A stretch of 48,115 nucleotides of DNA from a virus (IMGVR_UViG_3300022200_000074:1-48115); one strand, 5' to 3'; counted from the first letter of the stretch, positions 6,809 through 14,212 are shown. Numbers and translations: made by a program. Notes: generated from the letters alone by a model not told the origin.

Positions 6809-7063
6809 ATGCCGAACCGACTAACCACAGGAGAGGCACTCGTTGGTCAACTGACCACAGAGGTGCTCTCCGTATCTGGCGCAACAACCTTGGACGATAT
6901 TACCGTTGTTGATGTAACCGCATCGGGAACAATCGACCTTGGTGATCCTGTCAGTGTTATTGCTGCTCCGACAGGTGGCGCAACGCAGGATGCTGAATCC
7001 CGAACTGCGATTGTGGCGATCCTTGCCGCACTTGACGCGGTAGGAATTATGGCAGCCTCGTAA
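6809..7063 (+). CDS. Head-fibre-like small structural protein
   Basis: The 84-residue protein has a low-complexity, beta-like first half (repeated VSGATTLDDITVVDVTASG) and a C-terminal signature PTGGATQDAESRTAIVAILA like that found at the end of phage head-fibre proteins and short virion-attached proteins. It follows the major capsid gene and precedes a terminator. I infer a minor capsid surface protein. Confidence 0.6.
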   Translation: MPNRLTTGEALVGQLTTEVLSVSGATTLDDITVVDVTASGTIDLGDPVSVIAAPTGGATQDAESRTAIVAILAALDAVGIMAAS

Positions 7064-7078
7064 TCGCTAAACCCTAAG

Positions 7079-7124
7079 CGAGGGGGGTCGGTAGGTGATC
7101 CCTACCACCCCTCTCGTTTTTTTT
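7079..7124 (+). terminator. Rho-independent terminator after capsid genes
   Basis: A stem of about 16 bp (7079-7095 with 7101-7116, one bulge) with a short loop is followed by eight T residues. It should lower transcription from the abundant capsid genes into the connector genes, which then start with their own strong ribosome site (GGAGG). Confidence 0.93.
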
Positions 7125-7145
7125 AACAAACTTTGGAGGCAAGTA

Positions 7146-7559
7146 ATGGCGTTTAACTATTCTGGTGATCCCGGTGATTCCGTACGGGATCTCGTACGGT
7201 TCCTTATTCACGACACGGTGTCGGCGGATGCCTTGTTCCAGGACGAGGAGATCGACTACCTGATAACGATTCACGAGGACGGATACACGAGCGCGATTGC
7301 GGCGGTTCAAATTTTAATCTCTCGAACAGCGGATGATGCTTCAGAAACTCGTAAGGTGGGCGAGTTAAGTTTCACGACTGGTGCTGGTTCCGCGATGTCT
7401 TCTTACCTTGCTTTGATTAAAGTTCTCAAGCAGGCAAAGTGGGATCTTGACCCGGCCGCGCCTATTGTTAATTCCAACGCCATTATTAAGACTACCCAGA
7501 AGATTAACGAAAATGCTGGATCTGACTTCGTGTTAGGACAGATGGACAATAAGACATGA
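7146..7559 (+). CDS. Head-tail connector (adaptor) protein
   Basis: The ATG at 7146 follows TTGGAGG and gives 137 residues. The N-terminus (YSGDPGDSVRDLVRFLIHDT, then LFQDEEIDYLI) is characteristic of actinophage head-tail adaptors that bind the portal ring. A conserved helical middle with ISRTADDASETRKVGELSF follows. The stop overlaps the next start by four bases. Confidence 0.8.
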   Translation: MAFNYSGDPGDSVRDLVRFLIHDTVSADALFQDEEIDYLITIHEDGYTSAIAAVQILISRTADDASETRKVGELSFTTGAGSAMSSYLALIKVLKQAKWDLDPAAPIVNSNAIIKTTQKINENAGSDFVLGQMDNKT

Positions 7560-7891
7560 GCCTAAACGCCCGGATGGAACTTTTATTTATTGACAGTTTC
7601 ACAATGTTTGTGTCGGCGGGTGTAGATGAGTACGGACAAATCTCTCATTCGGGGACTGGCACGAGTTATGTTTGTTCGATTCAATACGCGAAAGATGTTA
7701 CAACAGATGCTGCGGGGCGTGAAGTTGTCTCTGCGGGAAAGATTTACACAACGATGCTTCCTAGTGTAAACACGGATTCAAAGATCACTATCGCTGGCGA
7801 TTACGTTCCTATTCTTGATGTTAAAGTTCTGAAAGACGACACAGGTTCGCATCACCAAGTGATTACCTTCGGCGACGCTTTGAAAGGATAG
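7556..7891 (+). CDS. Head-tail joining (stopper-like) protein
   Basis: This 111-residue beta-rich protein lies directly after the adaptor gene, in the place of the head completion or stopper protein of siphoviruses. Repeated strands such as TSYVCSIQYAKDVTT and KIYTTMLPSVN suit the small barrel of that family. No catalytic motif is present. The call rests on size and gene order. Confidence 0.65.
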   Translation: MSLNARMELLFIDSFTMFVSAGVDEYGQISHSGTGTSYVCSIQYAKDVTTDAAGREVVSAGKIYTTMLPSVNTDSKITIAGDYVPILDVKVLKDDTGSHHQVITFGDALKG

Positions 7892-7893
7892 TC

Positions 7894-8322
7894 GTGGCTT
7901 CCTCTCTGTACAAACTTGAAGCGTTAGCCAAGAGGCTCGCAGACCAGTCTTTGGGAACGATTGGCACGAACATTTTTATTAACAACATGCCCGCGTCTCC
8001 GGCTGCTTGCGTGGCTCTTTATTCTGACAGTGGCTCTGCGGGGCTAGAGGTCTTTGGCAGTACTTACGCTGACACGATTGACCAACCCACTTTCAGGGTT
8101 ACTGTCCGTGCGGCAAGGGGAACTTACACCACGGGTCTTGTTAAGGCGAGGGCTGTTGAGACGGCATTGACTTTCAGTAATTTGACGCTGACTGCAACAA
8201 ACGGCGAGTCAACTTATTTCCTTAGTTGTAAGCCTGCTGGAAGTATGCAGTATTCGGGAGTCGATGCAAAAGAGAACCCAGTGTTTACTGTTACTTTTGT
8301 TGCGATGCTGGGTCACGGCTAA
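7894..8322 (+). CDS. Minor capsid / tail-terminator-like protein, paralogue A
   Basis: The 142-residue protein starts with GTG after GAAAGGATA. The pattern ALAKRLADQSLGTIGTNIFI, PASPAACVALYSDSG, FRVTVRAARG and YFLSCKPAGSMQYSGVDAK matches the small phage minor capsid or tail-terminator group. The gene at 8720 encodes a clear paralogue with the same elements in the same order, separated only by the gp10-like gene. The ATG of the next gene overlaps its stop. Confidence 0.7.
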   Translation: MASSLYKLEALAKRLADQSLGTIGTNIFINNMPASPAACVALYSDSGSAGLEVFGSTYADTIDQPTFRVTVRAARGTYTTGLVKARAVETALTFSNLTLTATNGESTYFLSCKPAGSMQYSGVDAKENPVFTVTFVAMLGHG

Positions 8323-8717
8323 TGGCTTGGGAAGTTAAGTTCGACGGTGAAGAAAAGTTGCAGGCGATCTTCAAAAAAATGGAAGCGAAAGGTTTGCAGC
8401 CAGTAGCGGAGAAGGCACTTTCCGCTGTTGCTAATCAAGTCCTCAACGAGTCCCTTTTGATTGTTCCTGTGGATACCGCCACTCTGAAGAACAGCGGCAA
8501 GGTTCACCCGCCAAAGTCAAGTGCTGAAGGTTTAACTGTCGAGGTTTCATATGGCGGCGCTGCGAGCGGATACGCCGAGATTGTTCACGAGAATCCTAAC
8601 GCTCGGCACGGGGCAGGCAAGTCTTATCACTACCTGAAGATTCCGTTTGATAAAGCCAAATCAACTTTTGTGACAGACATTAAAAAACGGATCGTGTATT
8701 ACATGCGTGGTGGTTGA
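8322..8717 (+). CDS. HK97 gp10-like head-tail protein
   Basis: This 131-residue protein has the recurrent gp10-like layout: an amphipathic N-terminal helix with KLQAIFKKMEAKGLQPV, VPVDTATLKNSGKVH (the PvdTG-LrnS motif), a beta segment ending AEIVHENPNARH, and a Tyr/Lys-rich end. Members act in joining heads and tails. It is embedded between two paralogous genes. Confidence 0.8.
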   Translation: MAWEVKFDGEEKLQAIFKKMEAKGLQPVAEKALSAVANQVLNESLLIVPVDTATLKNSGKVHPPKSSAEGLTVEVSYGGAASGYAEIVHENPNARHGAGKSYHYLKIPFDKAKSTFVTDIKKRIVYYMRGG

Positions 8718-8719
8718 TC

Positions 8720-9136
8720 GTGTTGGAGCAGATAGCGAAGAGGATCGCTGATGAAACATCTTTGACGATTGGTTCGGATCTTTACATAAACACTTTACCT
8801 TCGACCCCTTCGGAATGTTTTGCTATTTACCAGAACGTGGGTTCTCCAAGGGTTGAGGTTTTCGATCCGAGTGGCGACTCAGACTTGCGGCGGCCTAGCC
8901 TTCAGGTTCTGGGGCGTGGTGTTCTGGGTGGTTACGCTGCGCTACTAATCAACATGAGCACCGTAGTTAATTCTGTAACCATTTCTAATCTTTTATTGAC
9001 TTCCACTTCGGGTGAGAAAGTTTTCTTTTACTCCGCAGTGCCCACGGGGTCGCCCACCTACCTTGGTGTTGATGAACAGAACCGTCCACAGTTTGTCCAG
9101 AACCTTGATTGTGTCGTTGGGAAGGAGTACACCTGA
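8720..9136 (+). CDS. Minor capsid / tail-terminator-like protein, paralogue B
   Basis: I used GTG at 8720 (a TTG at 8714 overlapping the upstream stop is possible); this gives 138 residues. It parallels the protein at 7894: QIAKRIADETSLTIGSDLYI, PSTPSECFAIYQNVGS, SLQVLGRGV, VFFYSAVPTGSPTYLGVDE. One copy probably caps the tail tube; the other may occupy a related ring. The next small gene starts in its stop. Confidence 0.7.
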   Translation: MLEQIAKRIADETSLTIGSDLYINTLPSTPSECFAIYQNVGSPRVEVFDPSGDSDLRRPSLQVLGRGVLGGYAALLINMSTVVNSVTISNLLLTSTSGEKVFFYSAVPTGSPTYLGVDEQNRPQFVQNLDCVVGKEYT

Positions 9137-9273
9137 TGGACGAGTACGGTTTCGGGTCTAAAGTTGTTGAGAGGCCTCGCTGCTGGCGGTGCAACAAGTT
9201 GCTGGCTGAATTACTTTCATCCCCTTGGCGTGTCGTTTGCCCTAGATGTCACGCGGTTAATCAAGAATCTTAG
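9136..9273 (+). CDS. Com-like zinc-finger miniprotein
   Basis: This is a 45-residue protein with C16-x2-C19 and C35-x2-C38 and the spacing and flanks RPRCWRCNKLLAELL and VVCPRCHAVN. This matches the Com family named after phage Mu Com, an RNA-binding zinc protein that activates translation of the mom DNA-modification gene. Com-like proteins are common in phages without mom, and no Mom homologue is seen here. The ATG overlaps the upstream stop. A post-transcriptional role is inferred from the family. Confidence 0.7.
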   Translation: MDEYGFGSKVVERPRCWRCNKLLAELLSSPWRVVCPRCHAVNQES

Positions 9274-9318
9274 CATTACCGTGTACTGTTGGGGCTGAAG
9301 TGAAAGGAGTTCTTTGTT

Positions 9319-10485
9319 GTGGCTTTGAAAGATGAGTTTCTAAAAGCACTTGAAGAACAACCAGAACCTCCCCGTCGTACTAGATGGTCGCCGGGTCTCG
9401 AATGGGTTGGGGATCAGGGAACGATAACGACGGAAGCCTTGCCAGAGGAACGCTCTGTGGAGTGGGATCACGTTCTTAGGCATTGGGGTCTTGACCCTGA
9501 ACACTTTCAAGTTGTTGAGCCTGTGTTGTTTAACTCTTGGGGCGGGGAAGACGGCGGGAACAATAGGCAATATAAAGCCAAGGTAATTCGTCGCTTAAAT
9601 GAGTCGGTGGACTTAGATCCACTCATCAAAGAGGCACTAAAAAAGAAACCAGTAAAAAAGATTTATGACGGTGATGGGGTTCTTGTTGTTGCGCTTGCTG
9701 ACTGGCAGATCGGGAAGTCTGACGGTGACGGGCTTGAGGGAACTATTGGGAGGGTCTTAGAGGCGCGTGAAGGGGTTATACAGCGCGTTAAAGAGTTAAG
9801 GCGTATAGGTAGACCCATCGCAAAGTTAATCGTTCTATGGACGGGAGATTCTATTGAGGGTTGCATGGGTCATTACGCCACCCAAACTTTTAGTGTAGAA
9901 CTTGATCGACGGGATCAAGTCAAAGTCACGCGACGATTATTGTTGGATTCTTTAATGGAGTGGTCGAAGCATTTCACTGAAGTTCATGTTGCTTCGGTAG
10001 CAGGTAACCATGGGGAGAATCGGTTGAACGGGAAAGCCTTCACATCACTAAGTGACAACGACGACCTCGCCATAGTAGAAATGGTGCAAGAAATCCTTGC
10101 CGCCAACCCGGAAACTTTCGGGCATGTCAAGTTCTTTTGGCCTTCGGATTCGATAACGCTGACACTGGAGTCGGCGGGGTGGATTCTTGGCATGACTCAC
10201 GGGCACATGAGTCGTGGTGGTGCAACGGCTGAAGCAAAGATTAGAACGTGGTGGCAGAAGCAAGCGGCAGGGAAACAACCCATTGGGGATGCCGACGTTT
10301 TGGTGACGGGGCACTACCACCACTTGAGGGTGGCTGATTGGGGTGGGTGTGTGTGGATTCAGTCGCCCGCGATGGATGGAGGCTCTGATTGGTGGAAACT
10401 TTCTTCAGGTGAAGTGTCGGAACCGGGGACGGTTACGTTTGCAATGTATCCTGACCAACGTGTCGCAGACTTCCAAATCGTTTAA
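9319..10485 (+). CDS. Calcineurin-like metallophosphoesterase
   Basis: The protein has 388 residues and starts with GTG after AAAGGAG. All metallophosphoesterase blocks are present: LADWQIGK (about residue 129, variant of DxH), GDSIEG, the AGNHGENR block (GNHD/E), MTHGHM and GHYHH. The two-metal centre hydrolyses phosphomono- or diesters; phage relatives are usually annotated as nucleases or DNA-repair-like phosphoesterases. An N-terminal region of about 100 residues, with RRTRWSPGLEWVGD and QYKAKVIRRL, is outside the catalytic fold and may be DNA-binding. The first motif has Gln in place of the usual His, so metal use may differ. Confidence 0.88.
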   Translation: MALKDEFLKALEEQPEPPRRTRWSPGLEWVGDQGTITTEALPEERSVEWDHVLRHWGLDPEHFQVVEPVLFNSWGGEDGGNNRQYKAKVIRRLNESVDLDPLIKEALKKKPVKKIYDGDGVLVVALADWQIGKSDGDGLEGTIGRVLEAREGVIQRVKELRRIGRPIAKLIVLWTGDSIEGCMGHYATQTFSVELDRRDQVKVTRRLLLDSLMEWSKHFTEVHVASVAGNHGENRLNGKAFTSLSDNDDLAIVEMVQEILAANPETFGHVKFFWPSDSITLTLESAGWILGMTHGHMSRGGATAEAKIRTWWQKQAAGKQPIGDADVLVTGHYHHLRVADWGGCVWIQSPAMDGGSDWWKLSSGEVSEPGTVTFAMYPDQRVADFQIV

Positions 10486-10486
10486 T

Positions 10487-10771
10487 ATGGAGCCAGAAGA
10501 CATTGCTGCGTACGCTGCCGAGTTGGTTAATGGTGATCGGCAAAATGAATACGGTCACCCTCTAGACAATCTGGATCGGGCAGCCCGCATATGGTCGGTA
10601 ATCCTTGACACGGACGTAACTGCTGAGCAGGTTTCGCTTTGTATGGTGGGCATGAAGATCGCCCGACAAGTTCACAAGCCGAAAGCAGACACGGTTGTGG
10701 ACATTATTGGGTACGCGTTGACGTTGCACATGGTCGAGACTGAGAGGGCTATTCGTAATCGGATGGCTTAA
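10487..10771 (+). CDS. DUF6378-like phage protein
   Basis: The 94-residue protein starts two bases after the phosphoesterase stop. It has the widespread phage pattern NGDRQNEYGHPLDNLDRAAR, IWSVIL, QVSLCMVGMKIARQVHKPK and DTVVDIIGYALTLHMVE. This family (DUF6378) has no established activity; the His, Asp and Glu positions recall small all-helical hydrolases of the MazG/HisE type, but I cannot confirm that. Confidence 0.75.
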   Translation: MEPEDIAAYAAELVNGDRQNEYGHPLDNLDRAARIWSVILDTDVTAEQVSLCMVGMKIARQVHKPKADTVVDIIGYALTLHMVETERAIRNRMA

Positions 10772-10841
10772 TAGGGGACGCGCCTCACAATAGCGATATC
10801 GGTGGGGTCTAAATGAGGCTAATTTTTACTGTTGTTTAATC
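10772..10841. other. Short gap before recurrent element 2
   Basis: No gene. It contains an imperfect inverted repeat (GCGCCTCA near 10790 with TGAGGC near 10813), possibly terminating the 9319-10771 pair. Confidence 0.35.
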
Positions 10842-10905
10842 CCAACGGGTTTTTTCTTAACCACCCCCCCCCTTTTTAGCACGATTAGGGGGTCATGCTA
10901 CGATT
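10842..10905 (+). promoter_or_regulatory. Recurrent promoter/operator element, copy 2
   Basis: The order is CGGGTTTTTTCTTAACCA, a 9-C tract, TAGCACGAT (10877-10885), AGGGG, and the right arm GTCATGCTA, then TGCTACGAT with the box TACGAT at 10899-10904. TGnTANNNT is an extended -10 pattern. The next start codon is 38 bases downstream, and the leader contains AGATCAACTAG, shared with other copies. Confidence 0.7.
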
Positions 10906-10942
10906 CTACCAATAGATCAACTAGCGAAAAGGGGTGAAAGTC

Positions 10943-12100
10943 ATGGACACAAAACGCGAGATTCTTTTAGATCCCGCCCTCGACCTTGCGACAACAGTAA
11001 GCAAAGCCAAAAGAGTCGGGGAACGTGCCACGAAAAAAGGGTTATCTGGTGGGTACCAAATCTCTACCGAAACCCGAATGGAAACAAATCCAGTAAACAA
11101 CGTCGTGTATGAACAAACGTACTTAATCGTTGAAGGAAGTCCTGCCAAGTACAACGGCTGGACATTCCTAGCCAGAGTCGAATGGATAAACAACCAACCA
11201 ATCGTATCCAGAAGCCCTTACAACCTCAGCGAGCAAGTAGACGGGCAGCAACTTACCGAAGGTAATTGCGACCACTGCGGAATCAAACGCCAACGCAACT
11301 CCGTAATCATTGTCGAAAATGAGGCTGGAGACCGCAAGCAAGTTGGTAAGTCCTGCGCCAAAGATTACTTAGGGCATGAAAGTCCCGTGGCATGGTTCGC
11401 AGAGAATACAGACGAGTTCTCAGACTTTGGTGGATACGATGGATTCGGTAAAGCCTTTCATCCACTATACGGCGCAATGCTTGCCGCAGCCACGATAGTT
11501 CGCCAGCGCGGGTACGTCTACGCTGGTGATCCTGAACAAACCTCAACCAAAGACTTAGTGCGAATGTATCTTGGTGACATGCCGTCAGGGGCGGCGGGCA
11601 CTTTGTGGAAGCAACTACACAGAGACTTCGACGAGGAAAAAGACCCCGCCGCAGCCAAGGCCGCTTTTCAGTTCGCAGAGAATATGCAGGGCACAACCGA
11701 ATACGTGCAAAGCGTTAAGGCGGTACTCAGCGTCGGGATAGATGGACACTTCGACCCGAAGCATATGGGCTTAGTGGTTTCTCTGGCTTGGGTTTACGAA
11801 AAAGACCTCATCAAGAAAGCGACAACAAGTATAGACATTAAGAACGAGGAGTTTGGGAAGGTTGGAGACAAGATTACTTTAACCATACAAACTCTGGACT
11901 CTCACGCCTTCGAGACAATCTATGGAATCTCCTACATAAATACTTTCACCGCAGACGGCTACCGCTTCAAGTGGTTCACTGGTAGCCAGTCTTGGGAGAG
12001 TGGAGAAACCTTCGAGATAAAAGGGACGATCAAATCACACGAAGAATACAACGGCCAGATATCGACAGTTCTTACCCGGTGTAAGAGATTAGAGAAATAG
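10943..12100 (+). CDS. Zinc-motif protein with C-terminal OB-like region
   Basis: I used ATG 10943 (GTG 10934 is possible), giving 385 residues. It has C109-x2-C112 and C138 with the surroundings NCDHCGIKRQRN and RKQVGKSCAKDYLG, a motif found in a family of phage and plasmid proteins of unknown function. The last 90 residues (KITLTIQTLDSHA, FKWFTGSQSWESGETFEIKG) look like an OB-fold strand pattern, which often binds nucleic acid. It is a single-gene unit between recurrent elements 2 and 3. Nucleic-acid binding is inference. Confidence 0.65.
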   Translation: MDTKREILLDPALDLATTVSKAKRVGERATKKGLSGGYQISTETRMETNPVNNVVYEQTYLIVEGSPAKYNGWTFLARVEWINNQPIVSRSPYNLSEQVDGQQLTEGNCDHCGIKRQRNSVIIVENEAGDRKQVGKSCAKDYLGHESPVAWFAENTDEFSDFGGYDGFGKAFHPLYGAMLAAATIVRQRGYVYAGDPEQTSTKDLVRMYLGDMPSGAAGTLWKQLHRDFDEEKDPAAAKAAFQFAENMQGTTEYVQSVKAVLSVGIDGHFDPKHMGLVVSLAWVYEKDLIKKATTSIDIKNEEFGKVGDKITLTIQTLDSHAFETIYGISYINTFTADGYRFKWFTGSQSWESGETFEIKGTIKSHEEYNGQISTVLTRCKRLEK

Positions 12101-12160
12101 GGGGTTTGACGCTTAACCCCCCCCCCGCTGATAGCATGACTAGGGGGTCATGCTACGCTT
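12101..12160 (+). promoter_or_regulatory. Recurrent promoter/operator element, copy 3
   Basis: This is the cleanest copy. A C10 tract is followed by a perfect 9-bp inverted repeat TAGCATGAC (12132-12140) / GTCATGCTA (12147-12155) with loop TAGGGG, and TGCTACGCT as extended -10. The start codon at 12198 is 39 bases on, after AAGAGATCAACCAAC and AAAGGGAG. Confidence 0.72.
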
Positions 12161-12197
12161 AACCCAAGAGATCAACCAACGATAAAGGGAGAACGCC

Positions 12198-12533
12198 ATG
12201 AATACAATCGAAAACAATCGGATCGTAATGGACGCAGTCACTAAGCAGCGTCGAAGCGACTGGGACGCCTCGCCAGTAGGTTATCTCGCGAGGCGCAGGA
12301 GCAACATGGAAACATACGATCTAATCGCTATTGACTGGGACAACAACTCCGACGAAATGGATCTTGCCGATTGCTTAGGCGACGCTATGGAGACATGGAG
12401 TTATGAAGGTGCGAACGAGGAAGGTAAGCACACCTACCGATACACAATTAACAATTCGTTAATGCAAAACACGGTCGCGCACGGCATCGGCTGTGACCTT
12501 GGGTTTGTCTGCCATATCGAATTCGGAAAGTAG
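12198..12533 (+). CDS. Hypothetical protein
   Basis: The 111-residue protein has no recognised family. It has a short basic region (KQRRSDWDASPVGYLARRR) and an acidic middle (DWDNNSDEMDLADCLGDAME). It starts after AAAGGGAG and is the first gene under recurrent element 3. Twelve bases separate it from the next gene, so the two form one transcript that runs into the first ribozyme. Confidence 0.6.
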   Translation: MNTIENNRIVMDAVTKQRRSDWDASPVGYLARRRSNMETYDLIAIDWDNNSDEMDLADCLGDAMETWSYEGANEEGKHTYRYTINNSLMQNTVAHGIGCDLGFVCHIEFGK

Positions 12534-12545
12534 GAGGAAAACAAA

Positions 12546-12980
12546 ATGGAAAGAATGACAAAGTCCGAAGCGCGAACAATTATTGCCGATCTAGAATTGG
12601 CCGCCGCACATGTCCTCGAAAAGCACGGCATGGTGGTTGGCAAAGTTTCTGGCAAGTATGGAGATGGTTTCACATTCACCGTCACCGCCAATAAGCCAGA
12701 GATGAACGACAACGGCATAGACGGCAACACCACCGAAGCCCGAACCTTCCTAGACTTTGCTTGGGAATATGGCATCACAGATCCGCAAGCCGCACTTGGC
12801 GCAACGTTCAACCAAAACGGTAAGACAATGCAAATGGTCGGGCTAAACCTGCGAGCCAGAAAGTTTCCTTTCGTGGTGCGTGAAGTGGCAACTGGCAAGA
12901 CATTCAAAACACAGTCTGGGGTCGCCTCGAAACTTCCTTCATATTCTAGAGACAGCGACATGAGTCTTCAGTACCGCTAA
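12546..12980 (+). CDS. Hypothetical protein
   Basis: This is a 144-residue protein of unrecognised family. It has an N-terminal amphipathic helix (SEARTIIADLELAAAHVLEK), a beta hairpin (GDGFTFTVTANKPE), and a region with ATFNQNGKTMQMVGLNLRAR. The last strand segment resembles proteins that phages keep in multiple small-gene operons. Its stop codon (12978-12980) lies inside the 5' strand of the first hammerhead ribozyme, so ribosomes finishing this gene would unfold the ribozyme. Confidence 0.6.
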   Translation: MERMTKSEARTIIADLELAAAHVLEKHGMVVGKVSGKYGDGFTFTVTANKPEMNDNGIDGNTTEARTFLDFAWEYGITDPQAALGATFNQNGKTMQMVGLNLRARKFPFVVREVATGKTFKTQSGVASKLPSYSRDSDMSLQYR

Positions 12981-13034
12981 AGACCGAAACACCGCGAGGT
13001 GTCTGGGCGTTAATCGCTCACTGACGAGGTCAGC
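12976..13034 (+). ncRNA. Type II hammerhead ribozyme 1
   Basis: The complete catalytic core is present in circularly permuted (type II) order: stem II strand GACC 12982-12985, GAAA 12986-12989, stem III CACC/GGTG (12990-12993 with 12998-13001) closed by GNRA loop GCGA, cleavage dinucleotide TC 13002-13003, stem I of 6 bp (13004-13009 with 13015-13020, loop TTAAT), CTGACGA 13021-13027, and GGTC 13028-13031 closing stem II. Stem II can extend by GCT/AGC past an AAA bulge. Predicted cut is after 13003. The stop codon of the upstream gene overlaps stem II. Confidence 0.93.
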
Positions 13035-13056
13035 CAAACAAAAAAGGGAGAGAACC

Positions 13057-13341
13057 ATGAATACGTTAGAAAGAAAAGATTTCCTCCAAGAGGACATAGT
13101 GGCCACTTACACCACTGTATCTCTAAGCCCAGAGCAAACAGTAGAACTTATCCACATGCTAACTAACTATCTGATGCACAAGGGTTTAGACAAAGACTTA
13201 GTTCTGCACATAGACCATCAGCCGCACTACGGCCCTATTGGTTCTAATGAACCCCTGCTCTTGATTACCGATGGTTTCTTTCGACAGGTAATGGTGCCAA
13301 TTACACACAAGGGTGTGGTAGTCAAAGTGGATAGTGAGTAA
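13057..13341 (+). CDS. Small protein encoded between two ribozymes
   Basis: The 94-residue protein has no recognised family. It contains VSLSPEQTVELIHMLTNYLM (helical), a histidine-rich stretch HIDHQPHYGPIG and a beta-like C-terminus. It starts at an ATG after AAAAAGGGAG (13042-13049). Both flanking ribozymes are predicted to cut, at 13003/13004 and 13366/13367. This coding sequence would then be released with its ribosome site on a separate RNA of 363 bases with a 5' hydroxyl and a 2',3'-cyclic phosphate. Its function is unknown. Confidence 0.65.
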   Translation: MNTLERKDFLQEDIVATYTTVSLSPEQTVELIHMLTNYLMHKGLDKDLVLHIDHQPHYGPIGSNEPLLLITDGFFRQVMVPITHKGVVVKVDSE

Positions 13342-13344
13342 ACA

Positions 13345-13394
13345 GACCGAAACGGCGGGAGCCGTCCAGCGATTGCTTCGCTGCTGACGAGGTC
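13345..13394 (+). ncRNA. Type II hammerhead ribozyme 2
   Basis: This has the same permuted core as ribozyme 1: GACC 13345-13348, GAAA 13349-13352, stem III CGGC/GCCG (13353-13356 with 13361-13364) with GNRA loop GGGA, cleavage TC 13365-13366, stem I of 6 perfect pairs (13367-13372 with 13378-13383, loop TTGCT), CTGACGA 13384-13390, and GGTC 13391-13394. Stems I and III differ in sequence from ribozyme 1 yet remain fully paired, which is compensatory evidence for the fold. It begins four bases after the stop of the gene at 13057. Confidence 0.93.
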
Positions 13395-13420
13395 AGACAA
13401 CAGAAAGGGGAAAATAAACA

Positions 13421-13460
13421 ACCCCCCCCATGTAGCGTTACGACAGGGTATCGCTACAAT
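13421..13460 (+). promoter_or_regulatory. Recurrent promoter/operator element, copy 4 (divergent)
   Basis: An 8-C tract is followed by inverted repeat TGTAGCG (13431-13437) / CGCTACA (13452-13458). The right arm runs into TACAAT (13455-13460), 34 bases before the ATG at 13495. The arm sequence differs from copies 2, 3 and 5 but the symmetry is kept. Confidence 0.6.
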
Positions 13461-13494
13461 TCACAAGTAAGGTAAACCAACGAAGGGAAATACA

Positions 13495-13791
13495 ATGGCA
13501 GTTTACAAGTTACCAATGGCGTTCTGGAACGACTACAACCTCAGACACCGCGAGGACGAGTCCTTTGCTTGCGCCGACGAGGTAGTAAAAGTTGGCAGAA
13601 AAAAGATCTGGATTCGATTAGATCAAGACCAAGCCACCCAACTTGCGCTAGATGCAAAGAAGTACCACGACCCTAAGAAAAAGTTAGATACGCAAAGCAA
13701 CGGCTTGTATCTTTCGGCTAGAGCGACCACTAGGGCACTAACGCAACAGAACGAGGCGAACCACAAAGCCCAGAACATATCGGCTAGTTAA
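13495..13791 (+). CDS. Hypothetical protein
   Basis: This 98-residue protein has no known family. The start (AVYKLPMAFWNDYNLR) is followed by a basic strand VVKVGRKKIWIRLDQDQ and a Gln/Lys-rich helical end. It starts after CGAAGGGAAA. It is first in the operon 13495-15402 under recurrent element 4. Confidence 0.6.
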   Translation: MAVYKLPMAFWNDYNLRHREDESFACADEVVKVGRKKIWIRLDQDQATQLALDAKKYHDPKKKLDTQSNGLYLSARATTRALTQQNEANHKAQNISAS

Positions 13792-13822
13792 TCCCATACA
13801 TAAACAAAGAAAGGGGCATCAA

Positions 13823-14212
13823 ATGAATAAAGAGAAAACACACCACGGTAGCGAGGTTACTGTTTCGATTCCGATCGACACAGACGAACTCTGGTACGCC
13901 GTCTTCGGTTCAGGCTGGGAGAATCACGAGTGGTGGTCGAAGATTGTTTACAAGGGTGACACCGCATGGGATAAGGCTGGCAAGGTGATTCTTAGCATTG
14001 CTAATCCTGAAGGTGACAGCAACGGTAAGTCTCGGGTTGTTACCCGAACGCTTGACGTTCAAGACCTGAAGCGCGCACTCAGCATCACCATGGCGAAGGG
14101 TTACCGCGACGCGTGTACTGGTCGCTCAGAGTGGTTGTCTTTTGAGTACGACTCTTGTGAGGGTGACGCTATTTTGCAGGTCGCTATTTTCGGCGAAGTT
14201 ATTTACGGTTAG
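13823..14212 (+). CDS. Hypothetical protein of a widespread phage family
   Basis: The protein has 129 residues. The central region FGSGWENHEWWSKIVYKGDT, then LDVQDLKRALSITMAKGYRDACTG and a C-terminal acidic strand with DSCEGDAILQVAIFGEVIYG, recurs in many phages, usually near recombination genes. I recognise the pattern but no established function. It starts after AAAGGGG and precedes the Gam-like gene by ten bases. Confidence 0.65.
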   Translation: MNKEKTHHGSEVTVSIPIDTDELWYAVFGSGWENHEWWSKIVYKGDTAWDKAGKVILSIANPEGDSNGKSRVVTRTLDVQDLKRALSITMAKGYRDACTGRSEWLSFEYDSCEGDAILQVAIFGEVIYG

